Shown: positions 9,317-17,591, counted from the first letter of the stretch. The stretch is DNA of 64,000 nt from Fibrisoma montanum (GCF_003583365.1 NZ_QXED01000005.1:434001-498000), one strand, 5' to 3'. The notes: generated from the letters alone by a model not told the origin. Translations and numbers: made by a program.

Positions 9317-10387
9317 CTAGTCCGCTACGGCACCCTGAGCGACCTGAATCACGTACGCTTTCCCGCCGGCGCGTTCAATCGCTTCGGCAACGACGTTGGG
9401 CTGGTCAGGCGCGTAGACGAACATACAGCCCCCGCCACCGGAGCCGTTGATCTTTCCGCCCAAAGCCCCTGCGGTACGGGCAGCCTCAAGCATCCGGTCG
9501 ATCTTGGGGGTTGAAATCCGCTGGGCATCGCGCAGAGTGGCCTGGTGGTCGGTCAGGAGCTGGCCCAGTCGGGCATGATCGAGCTCGGGAGCCTGCAAAA
9601 CCGTCAGGGCTTCGCGCAATACGTCGCGGTTGGCCAGCGTACCTTTCAGTAGTACATACTCGTCTTTGGTCAGAATGTCCTTGTATTCAGCCGCATCGGT
9701 CAGCGACCCCGTATGCAGGGAAAACGCCGGATTGATGCCATTGATGCGTTTCAGGATGTCTAGCATACCGAACTTGACCCGTCCCAGAATCCCCAGCGTA
9801 TCCTTTGGTTCCTGCGAATCGCCCAGCACAAACGTACCGAGCCTGGGCCGGAGGACCGTCAGATTAATCTGCGGTTGCGATTCCAGATAAATCACGTTGC
9901 CAACGGCGGTGGAGTAGTGGTCCATCATACCGCCCGGTTCGCCAAATTCCAGCACCTCGGCCCCGTAGGCCAGTTCGGCCAGTCGCTCGGGCGGCAGCGG
10001 TTGTGGGTGGTCGGCCAGACGGGCCAGGGCATTCAGCCACGTAACGACCAGCGCCGATGAGCTCGACGTACCGGAATTGATGGGAATATTCCCCCGAACC
10101 GTTACGTCGAAGCCACTGGAAAAGGTATAGCCTTCGCGCAGCAGTACATTGAGAGCCGCCCGGTAATAGTCCCGGTCCTGCACGTAGGGCAGGGGCTGAC
10201 CCGCAAACGCAAACTGCTCGTTGGTGCCGAGGTCAGGCAAATGCAGCCGTACTGTCGGTTCTTGAATCCGCTCGGCAGTGAGGGTGATCCGGCGCGAAAT
10301 AGCAGCCGCTATGACCGGCAGGCCGAGGTAGTCCAGGTGTTCGCCAAAGAGACAGATACGGCCGGGAGTTGACGCAGTAACCCCCAT
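9317..10387 (-). CDS. GHMP-family sugar kinase (galactokinase-like)
   Basis: 356 residues. Sugar-binding signature PGRICLFGEHLDYLG near the N-terminus. ATP-binding motif NIPINSGTSSSSALVVTW (about residues 100-118). C-terminal GGKINGSGGGGCMFVYAPD (motif 3). It is shorter than classical galactokinase and closer in shape to the glucuronokinase/mevalonate-kinase branch. Its start abuts the stop of the upstream FucP-type sugar transporter gene, so it likely phosphorylates the imported sugar at C1. The substrate is unknown; the GH109-like gene further upstream makes GalNAc one candidate (inference). Confidence 0.85.
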   Translation of the reverse strand: MGVTASTPGRICLFGEHLDYLGLPVIAAAISRRITLTAERIQEPTVRLHLPDLGTNEQFAFAGQPLPYVQDRDYYRAALNVLLREGYTFSSGFDVTVRGNIPINSGTSSSSALVVTWLNALARLADHPQPLPPERLAELAYGAEVLEFGEPGGMMDHYSTAVGNVIYLESQPQINLTVLRPRLGTFVLGDSQEPKDTLGILGRVKFGMLDILKRINGINPAFSLHTGSLTDAAEYKDILTKDEYVLLKGTLANRDVLREALTVLQAPELDHARLGQLLTDHQATLRDAQRISTPKIDRMLEAARTAGALGGKINGSGGGGCMFVYAPDQPNVVAEAIERAGGKAYVIQVAQGAVAD

Positions 10388-11614
10388 TTACCAGCTCGTT
10401 TTCTTATAACCCGTCGTTGCGTAGTACAGAATAAAGCCAAACAGGGGCAGCAGCAGGGCGTAGGCCAGCTTGGGACTTACCGTATCAGACAGGTAGCCGT
10501 GCAGCAGCGGCAGCACCGCCCCACCCGCAATGGCCATGATGAGCAGGGCCGAGCCGATCTTCGTGAAACGGCCCAGCCGGTTCAGGGCCAGGGGCCAGAC
10601 GGCCGGCCAGATGGGGGCAATCGCAAAGCCGAGCAGCGCAATGCTCAGAATGGACGTGAATCCATCCGTTGCCAGCGCTATCGTCGTCAGAACCAGCGCC
10701 AGGGCCGACCCAAACTGCAGGGCCTTTTGCTGCGAGATCACTTTGGGAATCAGTACAATACCCAGCAGGTACCCCGCCAGCAGTCCGTACAGCGTGTAGG
10801 TCGTGAAATACTTGGCTTCGTCGTTGCTGAAACCGATGGCCCGGCCGTAGTTGATGATGGTATCACCGGCGATAACCTCCGCGCCGACGTAGCAGAACAG
10901 GGCCGCTACCCCGAGCACAAGATTCGGGAATTGCCAGACGCTGGTATGGGCCGTTGCGCCCGAACTGCCGGTGGTGTCGTCCTGCTCTTCCGACACTTCA
11001 GGCAGGGTTGAAAAGCGAATCAGAAGGGCCAGCACGATCAGCACCCCCGTCAGGATCAGGTACGGTGTGACCACTTTTTCCAGACTGGCCGTACCCGCTA
11101 CGGCATTGGCGCTTCCGAGCAGCAGCCCCCCAAAAATGAACTGACTGCTGATACCCGCCAGCTTATTGGCGATACCCATAAAGCTGATCCGCTGGGCCGC
11201 GCTCTCGCGGGGGCCAAGAATGGTGACATAGGGGTTGGAGGCTGTTTGCAGGATCGTCAGACCGATACCAATCAGGAACAGCCCCGCCAGAAACAGGCCG
11301 TACGAAACGGTATTGGCAGCTGGAACGAAGATCAGCGTACCAACGGCCATCACCAGCAGCCCCAGCGACATCCCGTTCTTGAATCCCGTCCGTTTCAGTA
11401 CCGCCGACGACGGAATGGCCATGAGCGTGTACGAAATAAAAAACGCAAAGGCGACCAGATTCGACCCGAACGTACTGAGGTTGAACGCCTGCTTGAAAAA
11501 CGCAATCAGGACGCTGTTGACCCAGGTAACAAAGCCAAAAATAAAGAACAGTGCACCGATGATGAGCAGCGGGCCGAGGTAGTTTGCGCGGGTTTGAGGA
11601 GGTGTCTGAACCAA
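10388..11614 (-). CDS. FucP/NagP-type sugar MFS transporter, TTG start
   Basis: 408 residues and 12 predicted membrane segments. The N-terminal FFIFGFVTWVNSVLIAFFK motif is the hallmark of the L-fucose/glucose/GlcNAc proton-symporter branch (FucP, NagP). ILQTASNPYVTILGP is also characteristic. No ATG lies upstream of the first helix. A stop at 11627-11629 limits the start to TTG (11612-11614) or the preceding ATT. An inverted repeat begins 10 bases upstream of that codon, so the ribosome-binding region lies in a potential hairpin. The next gene, a GHMP kinase, follows with no gap. Confidence 0.88.
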   Translation of the reverse strand: MVQTPPQTRANYLGPLLIIGALFFIFGFVTWVNSVLIAFFKQAFNLSTFGSNLVAFAFFISYTLMAIPSSAVLKRTGFKNGMSLGLLVMAVGTLIFVPAANTVSYGLFLAGLFLIGIGLTILQTASNPYVTILGPRESAAQRISFMGIANKLAGISSQFIFGGLLLGSANAVAGTASLEKVVTPYLILTGVLIVLALLIRFSTLPEVSEEQDDTTGSSGATAHTSVWQFPNLVLGVAALFCYVGAEVIAGDTIINYGRAIGFSNDEAKYFTTYTLYGLLAGYLLGIVLIPKVISQQKALQFGSALALVLTTIALATDGFTSILSIALLGFAIAPIWPAVWPLALNRLGRFTKIGSALLIMAIAGGAVLPLLHGYLSDTVSPKLAYALLLPLFGFILYYATTGYKKTSW

Positions 11615-11623
11615 AATTCTAGG

Positions 11624-11691
11624 GATTTAACGGATTAACAGAATGACTAATAAACGCCAATTTTAGCAAAATCCTGTCAATCCGTTAAATC
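11624..11691. repeat. Inverted repeat of the GATTTAACGGATTAACAG type
   Basis: Left arm 11624-11644 and right arm 11671-11691 are 21 bases each and complementary except for two positions, with a 26-base loop. The element lies between the GH109-like gene and the sugar transporter gene in the direction of transcription, ending 10 bases before the transporter's non-ATG start. It may be a dispersed intergenic repeat, a processing site or a translational control hairpin. Confidence 0.8.
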
Positions 11692-11706
11692 TTCTGGAAA
11701 TCCCGG

Positions 11707-13095
11707 TCAGAAATTGTCCGTCAGGCCGAAGATCCGCGGATTGGTTTTCCACTTCCCCCGCGTAAAGTCGGGGATTTCGACGGGTTTGCTGCCCTGCGCG
11801 ATACTCTGCTCCGACAGCGGACTAATGGCACTCCAGGCGGCTGCGTCGTATACGTCGATGGGTGGGGGAGTTTTGCTTTTCACCGACTCGATAAATGCCC
11901 GCAGCACGAAGAAGTCAATGCCTCCGTGGCCGGCATTATCGGCCGCCTGGGCGTGGCGCTTCCAGAGCGGATGGTCGTATTTTTCCTGGTACGCAGTAAA
12001 CGGCTCCCACGCGTGCGCCTTCGGACTGACCTTTTCGAGGTAGATCATGTCGTTGTCGTCCATCCAGATGCCTTCGGTGCCCTGGGCCCGGAACCCGAGC
12101 GAATAGGGCCGGGGTGAGTTGGTATCGTGCATGATGACAATATTCTCGCCGTTGGCGCACTGGATCATCGTCGTGACGACATCGCCCAGTTTAAAGTTGA
12201 CCTTGGCGTTGGGGTGGTTGGCCCCGCCCTTGTCCACTACGTACTTGTGCAGGCCCCGGCTTTTGGTAGCCATGCTGGTCAGATGCATGAACCGATTGCC
12301 CCGGTTGATGTCGAGCCAGTGGGCCACCGGGCCAAGGCCGTGGGTTGGGTAGAGATCCCCGTTACGGTCGACGGAGTGCTGCGTGCGCCAGCGGGCTTCA
12401 GCGTAGCCTTTGGCCCCAAACTCGGCCCCGCCCCCGGCGTAGTGCTGTCCGTCATTGAATTTGATGTCGCGAAGGTCGTGTTGGTAGCCGCAGTGCGCGT
12501 AGGTCATTTCGCCGAACAGCCCCTGCCGGATCATGTTCAGCACGGCCAGTACGTCGCGCCGGTAGCAGACGTTTTCCAGAATCATGCACGGCACTTTCGT
12601 CTGTTCATAGGCATTGACTAGATCCCAGGATTCTTTCAACGTAACGGTGGCCGATACCTCCAGCCCGGCGTACTTGCCCGCTTTCATCGTTGCCACGGCC
12701 ATGGGCGTGTGCCACTCCCAGGGCGTAGCAATCACAACTCCGTCCAGATCATCGCGTTTGAGCATCTGCAAAAACGCTTCATCGCCTTTTGTATAGGCTT
12801 CGGGGAGTTTACGGCCCGCCTTCTGAATGAGCGCGTTGGTGCGGGCAATGGCATCCGGATCAACGTCGCAGATGGCCGGAATCACCACATCATCGCGGAA
12901 CAGAGCCTGCTGTACGTGGCTGCGGCCGCGCGAACCGACGCCAATGAAGCCCAATCGTACGGGGCCGTCGGCGGCCTGATAGCCGGCGGCAGACACCGCC
13001 GAAGCAGAATTCAGGAGCACATCGGGCAGGAAGGGTGTTGCGGCTCCGGTCAGGGCGGCTGTGCGAAGAAAGGTACGTCGGGTTGTTGACTTCAT
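11707..13095 (-). CDS. GH109-like NAD-dependent glycosidase (Gfo/Idh/MocA fold), Tat-exported
   Basis: 462 residues. A twin-arginine-type signal (TTRRTFLRTAALTG) opens the protein. The Rossmann motif is GFIGVGSRGRSH. GH109 alpha-N-acetylgalactosaminidase hallmarks follow in order: ATPWEWHTPMAVATMKAGK, LENVCYRRDVLAVLNMIRQG, GYQHDLRDIKFNDG, RNGDLYPTHGLGPVA, INRGNRF, HDTNSPRPYSLGFRAQGTEG, EKYDHPLWKR and GHGGIDFF. Family role: removal of terminal GalNAc using a tightly bound NAD through oxidation and reduction at C3. It lies upstream of and co-directional with a FucP-type transporter and GHMP kinase. The activity of this copy is inferred from motifs only. Confidence 0.85.
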   Translation of the reverse strand: MKSTTRRTFLRTAALTGAATPFLPDVLLNSASAVSAAGYQAADGPVRLGFIGVGSRGRSHVQQALFRDDVVIPAICDVDPDAIARTNALIQKAGRKLPEAYTKGDEAFLQMLKRDDLDGVVIATPWEWHTPMAVATMKAGKYAGLEVSATVTLKESWDLVNAYEQTKVPCMILENVCYRRDVLAVLNMIRQGLFGEMTYAHCGYQHDLRDIKFNDGQHYAGGGAEFGAKGYAEARWRTQHSVDRNGDLYPTHGLGPVAHWLDINRGNRFMHLTSMATKSRGLHKYVVDKGGANHPNAKVNFKLGDVVTTMIQCANGENIVIMHDTNSPRPYSLGFRAQGTEGIWMDDNDMIYLEKVSPKAHAWEPFTAYQEKYDHPLWKRHAQAADNAGHGGIDFFVLRAFIESVKSKTPPPIDVYDAAAWSAISPLSEQSIAQGSKPVEIPDFTRGKWKTNPRIFGLTDNF

Positions 13096-13464
13096 AGCGA
13101 AATGCTGGAGGATGGGTTGGAAACGTTAAAGAAACAAATTTTTCTAAAAAACCTACTGGTTAAACGCCCAATTCTGCCGTTAAAACAGAACCTGAAAACC
13201 GGGGAACGAACCCGGAAAAACCGGTGTTTTAGGAGTGAAAGGGTGAAACGACGTGTTTAACATTTGTTTGAAAACGTTGAACAAAAAATTTAAAACACGG
13301 GTTATCTCTTTGTCAATCGCACTCCAAGAAGCGTCTGGCCGACTGGGTATCCGGAACCCGATCTGACTGGCTTAACGGCTTTCCACACGCTTCGCGGTCT
13401 GCCTGTGTTGTACACAACCTTTGTAACGACAGGTTGACTGGTTTTTTACTTAGTAAATGAAACT
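13096..13464. other. Intergenic region between divergent GH109-like and PTPS genes
   Basis: This 369-base gap must carry promoters for both divergent units. It is AT-richer around 13120-13310 and contains runs such as AAAAAATTTAAAACAC. I see no coding frame, RNA gene or convincing promoter match to the Bacteroidetes consensus. Confidence 0.5.
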
Positions 13465-13929
13465 ATGGACATTTTGCAGGTGGAGTCACCACGTGTGAAC
13501 ACAACCGACGTGGTTGTGCCGCGGGTGGCAGTGTTCCGGAAGGAGCATTTTAACGCAGCCCATCGACTGCACAACCCAAACTGGTCGGACGAAAAGAATG
13601 AGCGTGTGTATGGTAAGTGCAACAACCCCCACTACCACGGGCACAACTATGAACTGATTGTACAGGTGGCCGGGCCGGTCGATCCTGAAACGGGCTACGT
13701 CATTGACATGAAGTACCTCGGCGATCTGATCAAAGAACACGTAACCGAACGCTTCGACCACAAAAATCTGAATCTGGACACGGAGGAATTTGCTGATCTC
13801 AATCCTTCGGCCGAAAACATTGCCATCGTTATTTACAACATTCTACGTAACCTGCTAAGCGACAGCTTAGATCTTAAAATCAGATTGTATGAAACTGAAC
13901 GGAACTTCGTCGAATACCCCGTTGCTTAA
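13465..13929 (+). CDS. 6-pyruvoyl-tetrahydropterin synthase (eukaryotic-type PTPS; QueD relative)
   Basis: 154 residues. Zinc and catalytic pattern: FNAAHRLH, then YGKCNNPHYHGHNYELIVQV with the catalytic Cys52, then FDHKNLNLD and the end-motif LYETERNFVEY. The spacing CNNPxxHGHNY and the ETxxNxVxY ending match animal and bacterial PTPS, which removes triphosphate from dihydroneopterin triphosphate, more closely than queuosine QueD. The gene overlaps folE by 41 bases, so the two enzymes are translationally linked: FolE makes the substrate for this enzyme. About 25 residues precede the conserved domain, so a later start is possible. Confidence 0.85.
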   Translation: MDILQVESPRVNTTDVVVPRVAVFRKEHFNAAHRLHNPNWSDEKNERVYGKCNNPHYHGHNYELIVQVAGPVDPETGYVIDMKYLGDLIKEHVTERFDHKNLNLDTEEFADLNPSAENIAIVIYNILRNLLSDSLDLKIRLYETERNFVEYPVA

Positions 13930-14623
13930 TGGCAAGCACCACAATGGCTCATCCGTCGATGCTGTGCTGGCAGAAGAGATGGGTGATGCGCACGCGGCTG
14001 CTTCGCTCGAAACACCGTTGCGCGACGACGCATTCGACCTGGATGATGACTTGAAGATTGACCTCATTGAGGAGCATTTCCGGGAAATCATGCAGATTAT
14101 GGGCCTTGATCTGACCGACGACAGCCTGAAAGGCACACCCCGGCGGGTCGCCAAAATGTACATCAAAGAAGCGTTCAGTGGGCTGAATCCGGCCAATAAG
14201 CCGGGCACTACGTTATTTGATAATAAGTACCAGTACAACCAGATGCTGGTAGAGAAAGATATTACGGTGCATACGTATTGCGAACACCACTTCGTACCGA
14301 TTATAGGCAAAGCCCACGTTGCGTATATCTCAAGCGGTAAGGTGATTGGCCTGTCGAAACTGAACCGCATCGTGCAGTATTTTTCCAAGCGTCCGCAGGT
14401 GCAGGAACGCCTGACCATGCAGATCGCTGATGAACTGAAGAAAGCGCTGGATACGGAGGATGTAGCGGTGATCATCGACGCCAAACACCTGTGCGTTTCT
14501 ACGCGGGGGGTCAATGATACGGCCAGTTCGACCATTACCTCGGCCTACAGCGGGAAGTTCGAAGAGGAAGCGACCCGGCAGGAGCTGCTGCGCTATATCA
14601 GCGTCTCCACGGCAACAATCTAG
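13889..14623 (+). CDS. folE: GTP cyclohydrolase I
   Basis: 244 residues with a variable first 60 residues, then the complete FolE core: GLDLTDDSLKGTPRRVAKMY, the zinc-ligand segment HTYCEHHFVPIIGKAHVAYI, GLSKLNRIVQYFSKRPQVQE, and IDAKHLCVSTRGV with the second Cys. It converts GTP to 7,8-dihydroneopterin triphosphate, the first step to folate and tetrahydropterins. It starts inside the PTPS gene (41-base overlap). A 31-base-arm inverted repeat follows immediately after the stop and separates it from an SDR gene. Confidence 0.95.
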   Translation: MKLNGTSSNTPLLNGKHHNGSSVDAVLAEEMGDAHAAASLETPLRDDAFDLDDDLKIDLIEEHFREIMQIMGLDLTDDSLKGTPRRVAKMYIKEAFSGLNPANKPGTTLFDNKYQYNQMLVEKDITVHTYCEHHFVPIIGKAHVAYISSGKVIGLSKLNRIVQYFSKRPQVQERLTMQIADELKKALDTEDVAVIIDAKHLCVSTRGVNDTASSTITSAYSGKFEEEATRQELLRYISVSTATI

Positions 14624-14624
14624 G

Positions 14625-14713
14625 CAGTTTGTAGTTCGTAGTTTGTGGTTTGTAGTGTTCATGAGGGTAACCGGAAAATGGACTACAAACCACGAACAAC
14701 AAACTACAAACTG
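14625..14713. repeat. Intergenic inverted repeat of GTTTGTAG-like words (copy 1)
   Basis: Arms 14625-14655 and 14683-14713 are 31 bases each with three mismatches and a 27-base loop. The arms consist of variants of one word (TTTGTAG, TTCGTAG, TTTGTGG). The same words form a second hairpin at 62871-62950. It starts immediately after the folE stop and ends 5 bases before the SDR start, followed by a short T run, so it may also act as an attenuator. Confidence 0.85.
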
Positions 14714-14718
14714 TTTTC

Positions 14719-15426
14719 ATGCAAGGCAAACAAATCCTTATCGTTGGTGCCAGCTCAGGCATTGGCCACGCGCTGGCCCAGCACCTTCAGACGCAGGGCG
14801 CGACGCTCTTTACGGCCGGCCGGCAACAGCCCGAAGGCATTCAGTCGACGCACATGACGTGGGACGTGACGCAGCAGTCGGCCGCCGACGCGCTCAATCA
14901 ACTCCCCGATACTCTCCACGGCTTGGTCTACGCACCGGGAACGATCAATCTCAAACCCTTTCAGCGGCTTACTGTCGACGACTACCGTTCGGACCTGGAA
15001 GTTAACGTACTGGGTGCCATAGCTGCCATTCATGCTGCCTATCCGGCCATCAAGAAATCGAAAGCCGGGAGTATTGTCCTGTTCAGCACCGTTGCCGCCA
15101 AACTCGGAATGGGCTTGCACTCATCCGTTTCGGTGGCTAAATCGGCGGTTGAGGGACTGGCTAAATCCCTGGCGGCCGAATTTGCGCCCTACAATATTCG
15201 CGTCAATGCCATAGCCCCATCGCTGACGGATACGCCCCTGGCCGAATCGGCAGGCTTGCTCGGTGATGACAATAAGCGCGATGCCGCCAAAAAACGCCAC
15301 CCATTGAGCCGGTACGGTACGCCGGAAGATATCGCTGGTATGGCCGCCTACCTGCTCTCCGACCAGGCCGCCTGGATTACCGGCCAGATCATTGGCGTGG
15401 ACGGCGGCATGGGGAATCTCAAATAA
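14719..15426 (+). CDS. Short-chain dehydrogenase/reductase family protein lacking the catalytic Tyr
   Basis: 235 residues. The cofactor motif is LIVGASSGIGHALA. NVLGAIAAIHAAYP is in the usual helix and the C-terminal ITGQIIGVDGGMG is standard. However, the YxxxK position reads VSVAK (Val137, Lys141; GTT codon at 15127), and the catalytic Ser position aligns to Thr in FSTVAAK. Lys is kept. The family AAEFAPYNIRVNAIAPSLTDTPLA segment is well conserved, so it is not a decaying gene. It sits after PTPS and folE, so a pterin-related role is possible, but the missing Tyr makes ordinary reductase chemistry doubtful. Confidence 0.8.
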   Translation: MQGKQILIVGASSGIGHALAQHLQTQGATLFTAGRQQPEGIQSTHMTWDVTQQSAADALNQLPDTLHGLVYAPGTINLKPFQRLTVDDYRSDLEVNVLGAIAAIHAAYPAIKKSKAGSIVLFSTVAAKLGMGLHSSVSVAKSAVEGLAKSLAAEFAPYNIRVNAIAPSLTDTPLAESAGLLGDDNKRDAAKKRHPLSRYGTPEDIAGMAAYLLSDQAAWITGQIIGVDGGMGNLK

Positions 15427-15452
15427 AAACCCACCCGATACCAAAGCATCCG

Positions 15453-15487
15453 GAGCGGAACGCGTTTGTTACTGACGCGTTCCGCTC
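15453..15487. terminator. Terminator-like hairpin
   Basis: GAGCGGAACGCGT (15453-15465) and ACGCGTTCCGCTC (15475-15487) form a perfect 13-base stem with a nine-base loop, 26 bases after the SDR stop. The downstream T-tract is weak. Confidence 0.6.
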
Positions 15488-15569
15488 GTTGGTTTATGGC
15501 GGGCCGACGCCCTTTGTCGGTACTGCGGGTATTACGTTGACAAAAGGAGTTCGTATTTTTGCCCTGACT

Positions 15570-16367
15570 ATGCGTTACTTCATCGAACTCTCGTACCGGG
15601 GAACCAACTACCACGGCTGGCAGCGGCAGCCAAACGGCATGAGCGTTCAGGAAATGATTGAAAATGCGCTCACTACGGTACTTCGGGAGCCCGTATCCAT
15701 CGTAGGCAGTGGCCGAACCGATACCGGTGTGCACGCCGGGCAGCAGTTCGCGCATTTTGACAGGGAGGAGCCTCCGCGGTTGGGTACGCAGCTTATTCAC
15801 TCGCTGAATAGCCTGCTGCCCGCCGACATAGCCATTCGGGACATCTTTCCGGTTCGCGCCGACGATCACGCCCGTTACACCGCTTTGTCGCGGTATTACC
15901 AGTACCAGATCATCCGGCTGAAAGACCCATTCCGGGCGGGACTGGCTTACGTATTCACGCCAGCGTTAGACGTAGAGCGCATGAACGAAGCCGCCGGCCT
16001 GCTGCGCAACCATACTGATTTTGAAAGCTTCAGTAAAGTTAAAACCGACGTTCGGACGTTTAACTGCCGGATCGAGTTTGCAGGCTGGGAGCAAACCCAC
16101 AACGGAGCTACGGCCGATCTGACGTTTCATATCAAGGCCGACCGGTTCCTTCGGGGCATGGTCCGGGCCATCGTCGGGACGTTGCTTATGGTCGGGCAGG
16201 GGCGGATGTCGGTAGCCGAATTTGACGAAGTTATACTGGCCCGCGACCGGAAACTGGCGGGTCGGGCGGCTCCAGCCGAAGGCCTTTCGCTGGTCGAAGT
16301 AGACTACCCGGCCGAGGTGTTTGCCCGGCGTCAGAACCCGTCCACCCCAGTTCGTGTTACGATATAG
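15570..16367 (+). CDS. truA: tRNA pseudouridine(38-40) synthase TruA
   Basis: 265 residues. Starts RYFIELSYRGTNYHGWQRQP, followed by the catalytic GSGRTDTGVHAGQQFAHF with the active Asp. The later motifs YYQYQIIRLKDPF, FESFSKVKTDVRTF and DRFLRGMVRAIVGTLLMVGQG are all TruA signatures. It isomerises uridines 38-40 in the tRNA anticodon arm. The frame is open upstream to 15489, but the ATG at 15570 begins the conserved domain. A TATTTTTG (15554-15561) resembling a Bacteroidetes -7 element ends 8 bases before that ATG, hinting at a very short leader; no matching -33 box was found. Confidence 0.94.
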   Translation: MRYFIELSYRGTNYHGWQRQPNGMSVQEMIENALTTVLREPVSIVGSGRTDTGVHAGQQFAHFDREEPPRLGTQLIHSLNSLLPADIAIRDIFPVRADDHARYTALSRYYQYQIIRLKDPFRAGLAYVFTPALDVERMNEAAGLLRNHTDFESFSKVKTDVRTFNCRIEFAGWEQTHNGATADLTFHIKADRFLRGMVRAIVGTLLMVGQGRMSVAEFDEVILARDRKLAGRAAPAEGLSLVEVDYPAEVFARRQNPSTPVRVTI

Positions 16368-16385
16368 ACTAACAGAAGAAATCGC

Positions 16386-16994
16386 TTGATACTTGGAACC
16401 ATCATATTAGCCGCCGGTTCATCAGCCCGCATGGGTGGCGAACCCAAGCAACTGCTGACCTACGAAGGCAAAACGCTCATGCGCCGGATTACCGACTCGG
16501 CTCTGTCGCTGCAGGCCGGTCCGGTAGCTGTGGTGCTGGGCGCTCACCGCGAACAGATCGCACCGGAGCTGGCTGGTCTGCCCATTACGCTCATCGACAA
16601 CCGGCAATGGGCGTCCGGTTTGGCGTCGTCGCTGAAAATTGGTCTGGCCGCCCTGTACCTGACCCAGAAAGAACTCGATGCAATCCTGGTGCTGCTGACG
16701 GACCAGCCGCTGGTATCGGCCGGGGTGCTGCAACACCTGATCGCAACGTATCAGGAAGAAAATAAAGGGATTGTGGCCTGTCAGTACAATGGGCAACTTG
16801 GCCTGCCTGCTCTCTTCAGCCGAAACTACATTGACGAGCTGCTGCAGCTCGACGGTGATAAAAGCCCGAAATGGGTCATTGTGCGGCACCGCGCCGATTG
16901 TGCGATGGTGCCGTTTGAAGCGGGGGCCGTCGATTTGGATTCGTGGCGGGATGTCGAGTTATTTGCACAGGCCCAGGCCAGCGAAAACCTGTAA
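16386..16994 (+). CDS. MobA/MocA-like nucleotidyltransferase, TTG start
   Basis: 202 residues. N-terminal nucleotide-binding motif IILAAGSSARMGGEPKQLL, then AVVLGAHREQI, WASGLASSLKIGL and the metal-binding LLTDQPLVS, as in molybdenum cofactor cytidylyl/guanylyltransferases (MocA/MobA). The start appears to be TTG at 16386, preceded by AGAAGAA. Molybdopterin nucleotide transfer is the usual role. No XdhC or molybdoenzyme gene is nearby, so the substrate is uncertain. It lies 18 bases after truA and 8 bases before the DinB gene. Confidence 0.85.
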   Translation: MILGTIILAAGSSARMGGEPKQLLTYEGKTLMRRITDSALSLQAGPVAVVLGAHREQIAPELAGLPITLIDNRQWASGLASSLKIGLAALYLTQKELDAILVLLTDQPLVSAGVLQHLIATYQEENKGIVACQYNGQLGLPALFSRNYIDELLQLDGDKSPKWVIVRHRADCAMVPFEAGAVDLDSWRDVELFAQAQASENL

Positions 16995-17002
16995 CCGACT
17001 GC

Positions 17003-17575
17003 ATGCAGAAACTCGAAACGTCCCGTCTGCTTCAGCAGCGTCTTACCGTCGTGCTCGATACGGTAGCGCGTGAATTTGCCCCGTTGACGGCGGAGCAGTT
17101 CATCTGGAAACCGGCCCCAAACCGGTGGAGCATCCTTGAATGTCTCCAGCACCTGAATCTGGCTGAGCGGTTTTATATCCGCAATATTCAGCATAAGGTG
17201 GATGCACTGGGTCTGATTCAGACTGAGCCAACCGACCAGACTCTCCAGGGCGATCTCGTTGGGCGGTCGCTGCGCTACACGGTTGATCCGCAGACCACGA
17301 TGAAATTTCCGGCGCCCGGAATGATTCGGCCGCGCCGGGTGCAGGAACTGAACCCGGCCGACGTACTGGCTCAATTCACCGAACTCCAGACGCTCCTCCA
17401 CGATTTACTCCACAAAGCCGTTTACCTGGACTGGAATCAGACCAAACTCTCGACCCTGTTTGGTAACTGGTTGAAAATCCGCCTGGGCGACGCTCTTCTG
17501 ATGCTGGTAGCCCATACGGAACGACACCTGGCACAGGCTATGCGGGTGAAGGCAGAAATGGCTACTTTTGCGTAA
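17003..17575 (+). CDS. DinB-family (DinB_2/YfiT-like) four-helix protein
   Basis: 190 residues, mostly alpha-helical. The N-terminal half has FIWKPAPNRWSILECLQHLNLAERFY, which carries the family's Trp-Ser-xxx-xxx-His-Leu pattern with a putative metal-binding His. The end has LLMLVAHTERHLAQAMRVK, with the HTERHLxQ metal ligands typical of DinB/YfiT proteins. Members include thiol-dependent metalloenzymes; the specific reaction is unknown. An in-frame upstream extension to 16943 overlaps the preceding gene, so the ATG at 17003 is used. Confidence 0.8.
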   Translation: MQKLETSRLLQQRLTVVLDTVAREFAPLTAEQFIWKPAPNRWSILECLQHLNLAERFYIRNIQHKVDALGLIQTEPTDQTLQGDLVGRSLRYTVDPQTTMKFPAPGMIRPRRVQELNPADVLAQFTELQTLLHDLLHKAVYLDWNQTKLSTLFGNWLKIRLGDALLMLVAHTERHLAQAMRVKAEMATFA

Positions 17576-17591
17576 TATACTACCCCCTGTA

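Noticed and set aside
13465-13929. QueD of a queuosine operon
   Set aside because: Motifs and the folE overlap fit PTPS better, and no queC, queE or queF is near; the YhhQ-type gene is 10 kb away. Not fully excluded.
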